Shown here: piece by piece, positions 21,322 through 32,605 of the stretch
Layout: each line of letters opens with the position of its first letter
Numbering within the stretch: position 1 is the stretch's first letter
Assembly: GCF_004664715.2 (NCBI RefSeq)
Contig: NC_051084.1
Location: forward strand, 58,957,334 to 59,021,333
Direction: 5' to 3'
Length of the DNA: 64,000 nucleotides
Source: Peromyscus leucopus
Lineage: Eukaryota > Chordata > Mammalia > Rodentia > Cricetidae
Notes under the pieces: model-generated
Told to the model about the DNA's origin: nothing
The model's input: only the letters and a program-made list of their open reading frames with translations
Databases searched by the model: none
Program-made: the position numbers and the translations under genes

Positions 21322-22640
21322 CTAATCTGAATCCTAGCTCTTTGCAGCCATCTGCACCTGCTCCATTCATACGTAAGCCTAGCCTTGGGTGAGACACAGA
21401 TATCTACACGTTTGGGGGAAAAAATGTTTCTACCAGGAAGTTTTAAAACAAAAATAAAAGTGGGTGAGCAAGGACAGACCAACAAGGAGCATTAGAATTC
21501 TGACTGTGGCTCTGACATTTGGCCAGAGAAGTCTAGGGCAGGGAGGAGCCTGGCTCACAGTCAGAGTGTGGGTGACTGGGCTAAGACCCTGTCCTCCCTC
21601 ATTATGCCAGATTTTCATTTGAATCAGACTCCTGTTTCTGACCATGTTTTAGAAGCAGGCTAATGGGCGCAGGCTTACTGGGATCGATTTAGTAATATCT
21701 CCTTTCCTTAACTGATTTATGTCTAAGTGAGGTGCTTTTCTGCTGTTCCTGTTTCTCCCCTCAGGGGCACTGATGTAGTTTCTTCTGCTGCTCGCTGGGA
21801 GGAACTGGGTGGTCTGCTTGACTGAGATAGCTTAATTTAAAAGTAGGGGTTTTATTTGAAATTTCCATTTCTACTATGCTTTTGTGTTTTGAATTCCCCA
21901 AATAAGGAGTTCCCAATTTGGGGGGAAGCAGGTTAGATCTCAATTTATTGTCCATTTTTTTGGTCATTGTCCTTATTTAATTTTTGATTTGTCTCTCTAG
22001 AGGTTTCACAGGAGTCTTGGTGCTGGGGACAGTGTATGTTGTAGAGGAAGATAACACTTTGGTGGCTGTGTTTGGACATTTAAGAAGTAAATGAAAAACA
22101 GTTGCTCCCTGCAAAAACATTTCCTTTAGACTAAACTATTGTAATATAGAAAAACTACCATTGGTAAATATGAGAGAGTTGGACAGATATGATAGATCAA
22201 ATCAAACTATTTTTAACTCCAATGATATTATTATGAATGAGGATTTATTAGGCTCCTATCATGAAGAAATGGAGAGAGAGAGCCATTTCTTGTCTGGAAT
22301 GCATCCAAATTCTAAGTTAAATAAGTCAGAGGTTGATTTTTTTTTTCTGAGAATGGCTTTCGAACTCCAGCACCAACCTGCATCTTATCTGTGTATATGT
22401 AATACTTTGCCTTCACTTTAAAACACTTAAGGCTGTAAATTTAAAAACCCATCGCAATTACTTTTAGTGGCATAGCACATTGCATTTGTCAGTTAGTGAG
22501 AGGTGAAGAGGAATGGTCTGGGACCCAGCGCTGATATTATACTACATATGTGTGTGTTTGTATGTGTGTGTGTATTGAAAATGTTATATGTGGCCTATTG
22601 TTTATAGAATGGTGAATGTCAATCCATGAGCTCAGATGGG
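21319..22640. other. Unique non-coding DNA
   Basis: No repeat family or gene is recognised in this 1.3 kb. A short impure (TG)n lies near 22550-22575. Confidence 0.45.
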
Positions 22641-22763
22641 CAAGATCAAAAAACAATTACATTGAGATATTAAAGAAATTTAATTTCTCAATTTATTAAT
22701 AAATTAATAAAGATTAACTTATTAAAAAATTTAATAACTCAATGTAGTTGTTTTCTGATCTTG
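22641..22763. repeat. AT-rich imperfect palindrome (31-bp arms, 61-bp loop)
   Basis: The left arm starting CAAGATCAAAAAACAATTAC (22641-22671) is the reverse complement of 22733-22763 at 28 of 31 positions. The loop is itself AT-rich with further self-complementary AAATTTAAT-type words. It could be a short DNA-transposon-like MITE or a fold-back structure; no 8-bp or TA duplication is convincing. Confidence 0.8.
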
Positions 22764-23379
22764 TGCTCCCACACTGCTGAGAGTGGGTAGAAAAGCCTCC
22801 TCAGCTGCCTCTTAGTGTTTCACGTCCACATGACCCTATAGGTGTTGATCATAAACCCCAGATCCCTTGTAGGGTCAAGGTGTTGAAGTATGGAGGAGAG
22901 AATGGTCATTGTTCCCACACTGACATTGAAGTGTTTGTGATTCTGGCACCCATGGCCTCTGAAGGTCCCAGTTCTCTTGTTTGGTGTTACTTACATTTTA
23001 CCATGGTATGCCTGTGATCCTGTCTTCCTTGACATATAACACATCTGATCAGTCTGGGGTCTGACCATCAGACCATTCTTTGTGTTCCTGGAAGTTCTGT
23101 TGCTTTCCTTTTTTCATCCTTCTAGCCTTGGAGAACTCTCTCCTAGTCTTAGAGAAAGCCTTCTTTCTTCATAGGCCACATGCTCAACCATTACTTCTTA
23201 GGACCTGAGCAGCTGAGCTAGGATATCTGGGGGAGAGCTCATCCCTGTTCTCCTGGGGTCTATACATGTCTTAGGATCATGTAGACTTTGTGGTATGAAA
23301 GCTACTCCAGAAAACTGATCTGAAAGGCTCCTCCCTGAGGACTAGCTTTCAGGGTACCAGAAGACACCCTGCAAGCTCT
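22764..23379. other. Unassigned, possibly upstream part of an L1 3' region
   Basis: Adjacent to the L1 3'UTR that follows, but I cannot match it to a family. No gene is seen. Confidence 0.3.
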
Positions 23380-24203
23380 TGAATAAGAGACACAACTAAC
23401 AGTACAACCCAGCTGTGGTGCCTATCAACCATAACAGTGACCAGCATGGCATGAGAACCCTAAGGGTACAGTAGTGCCACACATGCCTTGGCAGTAGTAA
23501 CCAGCATCTCTCTAATTGGACTTAAGACCCACTAAACAAGAGGGAATTCATGCCCGGTACTGGAAACCCAGCCAACTACCCAGGGCTGGTGAAGTCATGG
23601 ATCTTGGAGGAGAACCTGCAGCTGCCACTTTACCAACTCAGCATAATTCCTCACTGCACTGTAATGTTAGTTCTCATCCTCATAGGTAAGTGGGTATCTT
23701 CATCAAGGAAGCTTCTCTTTGCAACAGGCGGATCCCATTATCTGAAAAACACAACCAATCAAAACACACAGTCGTGGATCCCAGTCCCGATGGACACCTC
23801 TACAAAACAACTCCTGTAGCTGAGCCTCAGGGATCATCATGGATGAAGAGGCTGGAAGGCTGGAAGAGTCAGAGGGACAGACCGAGAGTGTGCTGTGAGA
23901 CCGTGTCTCCTTGGAATGTCAGAAGCTACACCCATAAAAATCTCACCAGCCATGACTGCTTAAACATGAGCTGAACAAGGGCCACACAACGAGCATGCTA
24001 ACGTGGATGGGGAAAGCTCAGGAATCCTCAACCCTTAACAAGAACTACAGGAAAATGAGGAATGCTGGAAGCTGAAGAAACAGTCTTCCCCAGGGAAGAC
24101 ACATCAACTGGTTATCCAATACCAAATGGCCAGCCATGAAAACACACAAATAAGTAGCATCATACAGACTTTGGTGGGTTATATTTATGTAGTTAGGAAT
24201 ACA

Positions 24204-24246
<43 letters not shown>

Positions 24247-24435
24247 TACATACATACATACATATATATATACATACATATATATTATATATGTCTATAA
24301 CAATAATTAATGAAAAAAGAGACCATGAACTTGAAAGAGAGCAAGGCGGGGGAATATGAAAGGGTTTGGAGGGAGGGAAGGGAAAGGGGGAAATGACATA
24401 ATTTTATAATTTCAAAAAAAAATTAAAAAAAAAAT
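23380..24435 (+). mobile_element. L1 LINE 3'UTR (rodent Lx-like) with A-rich tail
   Basis: The order 'ctaattggacttaagaccca', 'agagggaattcatgcccgg', 'aagctacacccataaaaatc', 'ttccccagggaagacac', 'ggttatccaataccaaatgg' and a terminal 'gaccatgaacttgaaagaga', G-rich, A-rich run matches a rodent L1 3'UTR in sense. Open frames in it are not ORF1 or ORF2. A (AC)n tract (24207-24244) and (ATAC)n/(TA)n sequence to about 24295 lie near its end. Confidence 0.8.
24207..24295. repeat. (AC)n then (ATAC)n/(TA)n microsatellite
   Basis: A pure AC tract to 24244 passes into tetranucleotide TACA and AT-rich repeats. It lies within the L1 3'UTR. Confidence 0.95.
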
Positions 24436-24639
24436 GGATGTAAATCAGAAGAGAACATGTGGAAAAAGAAAACCAAATTGGTTTTCAAAGCTGAGAAGAA
24501 AACTATACCAAGTTTTCGTGATTAAAACAACAAAAGCCTCCTCCTGAGAGTTCAACCAGTCCCTGCAAGTGGCAGGCCGTACAGAGCATGCAGCCAGCAA
24601 GCATTCATCCACCCTCACATACATCAACTAGACTTCCAC
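24436..24639. other. Unique non-coding DNA
   Basis: No gene or repeat recognised after the L1 A-tail. Confidence 0.4.
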
Positions 24640-25090
24640 ACGAGAGACAGACACCCATTGTAGGCTGCGCGATGAAATTACTTTTCTATTGCAAGTTTCT
24701 CAGGACAATTAATTTTAGGTGGCTGGCAAATACACTGTAAAGGGAGCAGATTGTTAAGGAGCTGTGTGAGGCTGCGATTGTCCCCTTTAATGGGGCACCT
24801 CAAACCTTCCCTTTTAAATGCATCCCTGATTAATGTGAATTATACCCGCGGCACGACAAATATTTTTTTTTTTCAAAAACAAAGGATTTTCATGGAGGGA
24901 AATCACATCAGGAATAAATGGATGGGTATGAAATCCTTTCACTGCTACAATAATAGGATAATTTCTGTAATGCTTCAAGCACCCCAATCATTTAATGGCC
25001 TTTTTTAAACTATAAAAGCGTGAAAAAAAATCAGTTGTTCCTTCTCCCTCCTTCACTGAGAGTTTATTTGACAAACTCCTTGCTCAGTTA
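24640..25090. other. Candidate conserved non-coding element
   Basis: A repeat-free block combines retained CpGs (GCTGCGCGATG near 24665, ACCCGCGGCACGAC near 24845) with dense homeodomain-type cores, for example GACAATTAATTTTAGG at 24703-24718 and TGATTAATGTGAATTA near 24827. This mixture of constrained CpGs and TAAT clusters is typical of developmental enhancers; conservation itself was not tested. Confidence 0.45.
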
Positions 25091-25479
25091 ATGTTCTCTT
25101 GAAAAAAATAATAGCAGCCCTGTCTGAAACAGGAAGAATTTGGTTTTTAGTGGTAAAAATTGAAATCTTACTTTTCTTTTTAGAGATTGCTGTACTATCT
25201 TGATGGGGAGGGAGGAGACTATTTTCTTAATGATAAAGTTAATCTTTTTTTTTTTCTTTTTTCTTCCAGCATTCTGATAACAGTTTATAAAGTAACATTC
25301 TGTTTCAGGATCCCAGCATTTTTCAAATCAGATGCCCAAGTTCAGCATCAGCTTTTATTTGTGTCTCATAGATGAACCCCCTTCTAGGGCCCTGCCGCAC
25401 CTCCACAGTCCACAGCAGAGCGGTGATTCTTCCGCTATCTGAGATGGAAGACCAAGGGTCTAAAACCACACCGTCAATT
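25091..25479. other. Unique non-coding DNA
   Basis: Includes a T-rich tract near 25228-25266. No gene or repeat recognised. Confidence 0.4.
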
Positions 25480-26205
25480 TCTGCACCAGTGTGCAGAATG
25501 AGCAGAAGCCCCGATGTCTAAGCTATAGAGGGTATTCTAGGCTCCTCCTGTTCTAGGAACAAGTTAGTTTCCACTGTCTGTAGAGGGCATGAGGTCCTCA
25601 TGCTCAAAGATCGCACTAGGGAAACCAGGGATGTTAAACATACAGGCTTTTCTCTTCAATAGAAGACTTTTATATCTGTTTTCTCCTGTAAAGCTGGGAA
25701 CAGATGTAGTCAATAACCTGGTGATCTCTGCTATCTGTAGAGCCAGACCTCACCCAAATCCCCCAGACTACTGTATTTATCTTACGTTGTTTCCAGACTC
25801 CTGAACGAACACATTCTAATGAAAGAGGTCTTCATGTACTTTGCAAAAAGAGTTTGCTATTATGCTTATCCCAGACCCTTCCTCCCTAGACCCTTATCCT
25901 GAGCCTTGTTTCTCAGTCAAGAGAAGCCATTCTTATGGAAGAAGTCACATGCACTTTGCAAAAGAATTCCATGTGGTTGTACCTTAAGCTTTAATGCGAT
26001 AATTATCACTAGATAACTTTTCCCTGAAGTTGTACTGTGCTTAAATATGTCAGAAGTAAACTGCTTTGGGGTCAGATTTAGAAGTCTGAGCCAGTACCAG
26101 CTGACTAAGTCATACTGCAAAAGATTTCCTTCTTGCCTCACATGGACCACACTCTGCCAGCTCTGGCATTTGCAGGGACCCCACAAGCTGTCTATTTGAT
26201 ATAGC
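25480..26205 (+). mobile_element. Old ERV LTR (second of the pair with 11310-12395)
   Basis: It shares the order of blocks with the earlier copy: 'ggtgatctctgctatctgta', 'cccttcctccctagaccctt', 'atggaagaagtcacatgc', 'taacttttccctgaagttgt', 'actgtgcttaaatatgtcag'. The two copies are clearly diverged, consistent with independent old insertions of one family, both in plus orientation. Confidence 0.6.
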
Positions 26206-26209
26206 CCGG

Positions 26210-26575
26210 AGTTATCTGAAGAAGTATCCTGTGGGGGATTACCTTAATCAGATGATCTTGTGGGCATGTCTGTGTAGCATTATTTTTTAAATTGCTAATT
26301 CATGTAGGAGGGCCTAGCCCAGTGTGGAGAAATCGTCCCTAAGCTGGAGTGGGGGTGGGGATTGCAGGATTCTGGGCTAGCTGAGCAGAAGTTGATGAGA
26401 ATGCCAATAAGCAGCAGTCCTCTGTGGTTTCTGCTTCAAACACCTGCCCTGGGTTCCCCTGATGACGGACTGTAACCTGTAAGAGGAAATGAACCCATTT
26501 CTTCCCAAATTGCTTTTGGTCGTGTTGTTGATTACAGCAACAGAAAGCAAAGGAGAACAGACAATAATCTCTGGT
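26210..26575 (+). mobile_element. Old LTR-like rodent repeat (ERVL/MaLR type)
   Basis: 'aattgctaattcatgtagga', 'gcagcagtcctctgtggttt' and 'tgcttttggtcgtgttgttg' in this order match the elements at 18110-19135 and 34575-34955. The 3' end reads 'acagcaacagaaagcaaagg'. Confidence 0.6.
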
Positions 26576-26617
26576 CCTGCCAAACGGTATCCTGAATACG
26601 GCTTCTCAAAATACAGC

Positions 26618-26931
26618 TGCTGTGGTTCAGCTATAAAATGCCAATCACGGGTTCATGGTTTTTAGCAGTTTCCAGCTGCTGGTGAAGTGGAAGGAAGTCA
26701 TAGAGTCTTTTGTATACTGAATGTACTTGTGGACATGGGAGCCTCCACTTCCGACCCAAGCTCTGGATTTCTGGGTTTGCTAAGATGAAACAAGCCATTC
26801 CACAAGCTCTTACCACTATGGGTAGAGTCCCAGATGTCCTATTTTATCTACCTGTCACCTGTGAACCAAAGAAACAGTGAGTTACACTTGTCAAGTATTA
26901 CATCACAGTGACAAAAAGGGTAACTAACACA
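26618..26931 (+). mobile_element. 5' LTR of a MaLR (ERVL-type) element
   Basis: It starts TGCTGTGGTTCAG and ends GGGTAACTAACACA, the MaLR terminal form. Directly after it 'ttaataccaaaaagtggtgg' fits the ERVL primer-binding region, so internal sequence begins here. Confidence 0.7.
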
Positions 26932-28848
26932 TTAATACCAAAAAGTGGTGGTGTTAGCTGTGATAAATCTGACCATGTAGTTAATAAGCCTTCACAACTT
27001 GTTTGTGTAAAGTATGAGAAACAGTTTAGAGAATCTCCAGAACACTATAATCAGAGCTTAATGAATCACTTTGATTGAAGTTTAGAATATCAGAATTCTG
27101 ATAGAAATGTATATAGTATACCATGCTCCTGAGTTTCCAGAGGTGAACAAGGACCCTGTCAAGAATTTGATTGGAAACCATTGACATTATTTTCTGAAAA
27201 AGAGTTTGGCAGGGTTTGGAGAAGCTAATGAAGCTAAATACAAAGTAAAGGATGAATTTGTTTGATAGAAGAGATTTCAAGACAGTGTAACATTTAGGCT
27301 CTGGCATGGTTACTGCTCACTGTTTTAAGGCAGATTTACAGTGAGAGAGAGCTGAAAGTAATAAATCCTAGCCACTAGTCCACTGAGGAGCTGTTGTAGA
27401 ATATTATATTTAAGATGTGCTACATTTGTTTATGCTGTGGAACCTTCGTTTAATGATGCAAAGATGTGTTGCATTGCTTTATGTTGCATTTGTTTAACTC
27501 TGTGAAGCTGTGCCATTGTGCCTGTCTAAAACACCTGATTTGTCTAATAAAGAGCTGGATGGCCAATAGCAAGGCAGGAGAAAGGATAGGTGGGGCTGGC
27601 AGGCAGAAAGAATAAATAGAAGGAGAAAAAGAGAAGAGAGAAGGAAGGTGAAAAGGAGGAGAGGAGGATGCCAGGGGCCAGGAGCCAGCCACCCAGTCAG
27701 CTACAGAATAAAAAGTAAAGAAAGGTATGCAGAAATAGAGAAAGGTAAAAACCCAGAGGCAACAGGTAGACAGGATAATTCAAGCTAAGAAAAGCTGGCT
27801 AGAAATAAAGCAAGCTAAAGCTGGGCATTTATAAGTAATAATAAGCCTCTGTGTCTGATTTATTTGGGAGCTTGGTGGTGGGCCCCCCAAAGAGTCAAAG
27901 AGTAAACAAACAAACAAACAAACAAACAAACAAAACAACCAACAACAAAGAACACCATGAGAGAGATCTGAAAGTTGAAGAGAAAGGTGTAGAAATGTGC
28001 AATTTGGCAAGGAGCACGGGTTGTGTTAGAAGAGATCAACACAATAAGCGCAAAATTCAAATTTTACAATGGGACCATGGCATTTTACATAGTGCTAGAT
28101 TTAGGTCTCATGCAGAGTCCAAGAGTTACAGGGTCGTGGAGGCTTACACTAAGACTCTAAATAGCTGTCACAGCCAGACAGTGGGTAGTAGAGTTGGATT
28201 CCCTTCATGAAGTTCCTGAGTGGCCTGTGTGTATGAAACTGTGAAGGTAAGGTCCATATTTCAATGGACCCAGGATGTTGACGATGCTTAGATATGGAGC
28301 ATCTGCTGAAGGAAGCTGCATGCATGTAATGAAGTAGGATCAAGAGAGAAGTCATGTGTGCTACAAGCAGTGGAGATATCCAAGTTCATTGGAGCCCATT
28401 GATACTGCCTTGCCTCTATGAGCCTATATCTGCTCGCTAGGCCCCATATGAAAGAGGTTCCACAACTTCCCAAAGACCAACTTCTTGAATACATGATGAG
28501 TCTGTAGAGGATAATTCACCAAATTATCCAGACACCAAACATGGAAGTGAAGGATTTGGTATTTTCCTCGTTATATTTCAGTCTGCTTTGGTTCAGTTTT
28601 CCCTTTCTGGGTCCCTATTCTTTTCTCTTGGAATGGAAATGCTTATTCTGTGTCACTGAATCTTGGAAGTATGAAAGTTTAAATTTTGTATTTTACATGG
28701 GCTTGTGGTCAAGTGATTACCTGAATTCTTGGGAGAAATTTTGACTTTAGACTTTTGAAAAGTGTTGGTATTGTAATGATTTGGGACTTTCAAAGTTGGG
28801 CCAAATGCATTTTGCACTATGAGATGTCCATGAGCCTATGAGGGCCAG
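26932..28848 (+). mobile_element. MaLR internal region (non-coding remnant), interrupted by an LTR
   Basis: The segment between the two LTRs has no intact frame but reads as MaLR-type internal sequence: 'gagatctgaaagttgaagag', 'agggtcgtggaggcttacac', 'gtggttaagtgatt'-like text and a purine-rich stretch before the 3' LTR. MaLRs are non-autonomous relatives of ERVL. A TGTTGTAGAATATT LTR begins at 27392. One arm of a 103-bp inverted repeat lies at 28407-28509. Confidence 0.65.
27392..28009 (+). mobile_element. ERVK-type LTR (TGTTGTGGAATA family), inserted in the MaLR
   Basis: The start TGTTGTAGAATATTA and the 'acctgatttgtctaataaag' promoter/poly(A) region match the LTRs at 11467 and 58881. The left flank AGGAGC (27386-27391) recurs at 28010-28015 just after a CA, which would fix the end at 28009. 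That end is uncertain, because 27950-28009 could instead be MaLR sequence. A (CAAA)n tract lies at 27904-27932. Confidence 0.7.
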
Positions 28849-28981
28849 TGGTGGAATAGCATGGTTGGAGTGTGAACTCTCTACAGACTCATCATGTATT
28901 CAAGAAGTTGGTCTTTGGGAAGTTGTGGAACCTCTTTCATATGGGGCCTAGCTAGCAGATACAGGCTCATAGAGGCAAGGC
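28407..28981. repeat. 103-bp inverted repeat, 98% identical arms, 369-bp spacer
   Basis: 28407-28509 is the reverse complement of 28879-28981 with only two mismatches by eye. The right arm is LTR sequence; the left arm lies in the internal region. As a consequence both strands encode the same 29-residue open-frame start, which is not evidence of a gene. Confidence 0.95.
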
Positions 28982-29212
28982 TTGGGAGTTATAGTTCAGA
29001 TCTGCTTCTGGCCAATGCTCTCTGCTTTATGATCCACCAAGAGGCTATGAGTTGGACTGTAGACTCTTCACATCATAGATGGAACCCCAGCCACAGTGCC
29101 TTTCCTGCCATGATGGACTATGTTCCTTGAAGCCAAGAATAAGAGTAAAGCTTTCTTCCTTGTGTTGCTCTTGCAGACTTCTATCACAGCAGTGAGAAAA
29201 GTAATGAACACA
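28849..29212 (+). mobile_element. 3' LTR of the MaLR element
   Basis: It runs from TGGTGGAATAGC to GTAATGAACACA, with the MaLR features 'gtttcctgccatgatggac'-like text, a weak poly(A) site near 29140 and 'atcacagcagtgagaaaagt' close to the end. Its 5' part (28879-28981) is one arm of the inverted repeat. Confidence 0.75.
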
Positions 29213-29587
29213 ATTAGTTTCTAAAGTGAAACCCACATCCATTATGCCAAGACTCAAGTCCCTGAAAAAGACTCCAATTGTGCCAATATTCTACACACAG
29301 TCTTTACACCCTTCTCTGTAGTGCTTTTCCCGTCCCAAAAAGTAAATTCCTCAGCACCCAGTCAGAAAGATTCCTTTGCAAATTACCTTTGCAAACCACA
29401 CTGATTTCTAGATTTCCTGATTGCCTATAACACCTGCAAAGTGACTGCAGCACTTCTCTTTGTTACTTTTCAAAATGATTAAGTTTCTAAAGTTAATGAG
29501 TATTTAGGGACTTTATGGACAAGAAACTTGGAGTGTTCCCAGTCAAGAGAAGCAAGTACAAGGAACTGACCTCCCTGTCTACTGAGA
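29213..29587. other. Unique non-coding DNA
   Basis: No gene or repeat recognised. Confidence 0.4.
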
Positions 29588-29712
29588 CTGGGGTGGAAGT
29601 TGTGTAGGAGTGGAAGTGGTGTGGGGGTAGGGGTGGTGTGGGGGCAGGGATGGTGTAGGGGTGTGGGTGGTGTGGTGTAGGGGTGGGGATGGTATTAGGG
29701 TTGTGGATGACA
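29588..29712. repeat. G-rich minisatellite, (GGTGTGGGGGTA)-like
   Basis: Degenerate 10-14 bp units with many GGG and GGGG runs on the plus strand. Multiple G-runs at short spacing give G-quadruplex potential. The minus strand encodes a His/Pro-rich frame with no meaning. Confidence 0.85.
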
Positions 29713-29770
29713 TAATTCTTTATCTTAGCTCTGTAAGGTTGTGTGTTAGTCTGGGGAGAATTTACAAGAG

Positions 29771-29772
<2 letters not shown>

Positions 29773-29820
<48 letters not shown>
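29773..29820. repeat. (GT)n microsatellite
   Basis: Pure GT dinucleotide tract of about 24 units. Confidence 0.97.
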
Positions 29821-29822
<2 letters not shown>

Positions 29823-29824
29823 AA

Positions 29825-30110
29825 AGGAAATATTTATAACAGGACTAGTACAATTTATATATAGCCATGTTTTAATTGAACTTTTTACTGAGAAAATCAT
29901 AGATTCATATTCAGTTGTAGGCAATAACATAAAAAGAGTCCATAAAATCTATACATTCTCCAGCACTGGTAGTATCTCGCAGAAAGAACTATGGTTATGT
30001 ATCACAACCAGGATATTGTCCTGTTTTAATCCATGGATCTTTTTCTGATTTACTCAGGTTTATGTGTGCTCATTTGATGTAAGGGAACTGTTTAATTTCA
30101 TTCAGGTTTA
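29825..30110 (-). mobile_element. Ancient L1M-like fragment, antisense
   Basis: 'attcatattcagttgtaggc', 'tatcacaaccaggatattgt' and 'tgattta-ctcaggtttatg' resemble an old mammalian L1 3' end in reverse. Strongly decayed. Confidence 0.5.
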
Positions 30111-31595
30111 CCACAAATGTGTAGGCTCCTTATTGCTGTCTAGCAGTTCAGCCTCTAGGCAGCTCAGGGCTTGGAGGGAATCACAGTGCTGGTGAAGCTA
30201 AGACTTTTCTATCTGAGGTGGTTAGGAAAAAAGATATTCACACATTCTTGATGATTTTCTTCTTTATTCATCACCCTCTTCTGAGGAACTCACTGGGCTG
30301 GACTCAGCTGGTTTGGGTTTGGCTGGCTTCTACTTTGGGCGAATAGCCATACAAAAGTGTATTTATAGATTGTTACATAAAGTATTTCCTCATACCAAGG
30401 TCCCTAACTTTAACTTTCATGTCTTACTGAAGGAGGGCATTACATGCCTCCATGATCTAGTCCTTCATTAAGCAATGTGTGCAATACACAATAATACAAG
30501 ATACCCAGTTGTGTCTGAAGTGTCTTGTGACCAAGATCATGGGATGTGACCAAGGCCATGGGATGGCCACAAGGCCCTTTCAGCAAAACAATCATTGTTC
30601 TCCACAAGGATTCTTTAAGGTCAAGGTACTTCTAAAAATCATGTGTTCATTCTAATCTCTATCCCATACAGTGATTTTGCTAAATTCCTACACAGTACAG
30701 GTAAAAATGTTTTTCATCTCCCTTACATGATTAAAAACAAAGCCATCCCAATATCCCATATACATTTACATCTAGGTAACTTATTGTAGATCAACAGAGC
30801 ATAAGCAGACAGAAAGCGTCTTTTCACAGACAACTCCCTTGATGGCAGGGTGTATACTGGGCTACCAAGAAAGAATCAATCATTCTACTGTCTATCTAGA
30901 TAGTTAATCTTACAAGGAATTGTAGAGGAATCACAAACCTAAACTTTTGTACATAAAAGACAGACAGTCAGCCGTACTTTAGATCTTTAGGGTGTATACC
31001 CATCTATCACTAGTTTCTTGTATCAGGACTTTGAGGGCAGGAATGGCTACAAGGAATTAATCATCATTTTTGATCAACAACCAACCTTAGGAGTTGGTCT
31101 GCTTTGTATTTTTAATCTCAGCTATGTGTCCTATGGACAATAGATTGTTTTCTGTGGTTATTTCATCTTAAAGCTATTGTCAAAACATCTGATCTAACCT
31201 GAAGTTATTACAAGGCTTTGTTTCAGCCAAATGATGCACAGTGAGACCTGTAACTATATCTTTTTAGCATTAAGAGAATTAAGGCCAGCCTGGCTTCCAG
31301 GGAATTCAATTGTTCTCCTAATCATTACCCTGAGCTGTGACCTAAAGCAGTTCCTTAGGTGGAACACATAGGTCTTTAGCTGTGAAACATATCCTTATAT
31401 TTATTTTTATTCACCAAAACTCTGTATAAACTAATGTTATCATTATCAGTTAGGTGGTACAGCTTAGGAGGAAGTCGCCTTCATAATAATTTGCAGGTAA
31501 AACTGCCCAGTAGAATATGAAGTTTCCATGAGATAAACACACATTACCTTACAGGCAGTGGGGAATTTCCCTACACCCATTTCAACCATGCCAGA
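30111..31595. other. Unassigned 1.5-kb stretch, possibly an old ERV
   Basis: I cannot match this to a family. It is AT-rich, has no long frame, and contains no LTR termini with a duplication that I could find. Phrases such as 'ccaagatcatgggatgtgac' and 'ccaaggccatgggatggcca' are a small internal near-duplication (about 30531-30570). Confidence 0.35.
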
Positions 31596-31599
31596 TATC

Positions 31600-31600
<1 letters not shown>

Positions 31601-31677
<77 letters not shown>
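31601..31677. repeat. (GA)n microsatellite
   Basis: About 38 GA units with one phase shift near 31610. Confidence 0.97.
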
Positions 31678-31682
<5 letters not shown>

Positions 31683-31934
31683 ACAGTAAACATGCAAAGG
31701 GAAAGCAGAAGCAAAAGAAACAAGAGGTCTGTGGTCTTAGGGCCTTGCCTACCTGGGAATTATCCACCATGGGGATGCCTTCTGGTAGGCCAACACCTTT
31801 AACCTCAATTGTCATCTGCTACCCCCTGACATGGCTACCAGCAGCTCCTATTGGTATGAGAGTCAAAATTCAAAACAATTCCTTTACTTCAGTTTGTGCC
31901 CAACCCTGCTCTATTCCTCCAGCTTTGCTCTGTT

Positions 31935-32430
31935 TCTAGTCCTTGGAACTGCTAATCTGACCTTTATTTCTAAATTTTGTCATTTCAAAAATGTTACAGA
32001 AATGCAAGTAGATAGTATGTAATCTTCTGAGATTGGTTTTTATTTTCAGCTTAGCTCTCTGGAGGTTTATCCTAGCTATTGTACATGTCAGTAGCTTATT
32101 TCCTTTTATTGCTAAATATCCTTCCATGATATGTATGTATTAGAGTGTGTTTTACCACTCACCTATTGAAATTCATCTGGGATGATTTTATTATTAGGCC
32201 TCTACAAACAAATCAGTCATGAATATTTGTGAACAGACTTCTGTGTGACCACACATTTTAATTTCTCTGGGATAAATGACCAAGAATACACTTGCTATGT
32301 TGTGTGATAGTTCATGGTTTACTTAATCTTGCAAGCTTGTTGTTTAGAGTTGTTTTCCTATTCTATTTTGAAGTATGATATAAAGTTCATTTACTTGATC
32401 AGTTAAGGACCCGATATCAATCTTTGAATA
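31935..32430 (-). mobile_element. Ancient L1M 3' region, antisense
   Basis: 'tttcttccttttattgctaa'-type text, 'aatatccttccatgatatg', 'tctctgggataaatgaccaa' and 'agaatacacttgctatgttg' are the reverse of an old L1 3' region, the same type as at 4715-5345. Confidence 0.7.
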
Positions 32431-32439
32431 AGACCCTAC

Positions 32440-32605
32440 TCAGAGCACTTTTACACACATCTCATTTTCTACTTTCATCAAATCTATAACCTCAGTGGCA
32501 TTTTGCAGGAAATGGTGACACAGAGATGTTAAGTACTTGGGGTCATGTGGAGAACTGATGTCTTGGTCTAAAGCAAACCCTGAGACCCATGAAGCGGGAC
32601 TTTTA
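32440..32605 (+). mobile_element. MIR-like SINE
   Basis: 'acacatctcattttctactt', 'ggaaatggtgacacagagat' and 'ttaagtacttggggtcatgt' follow the order of the MIR core in sense, divergent. Confidence 0.5.

Noticed and set aside
28288..29130. Duplicated small protein encoded on both strands
   Set aside because: The shared start is caused by the inverted repeat of MaLR sequence, not by a gene pair.
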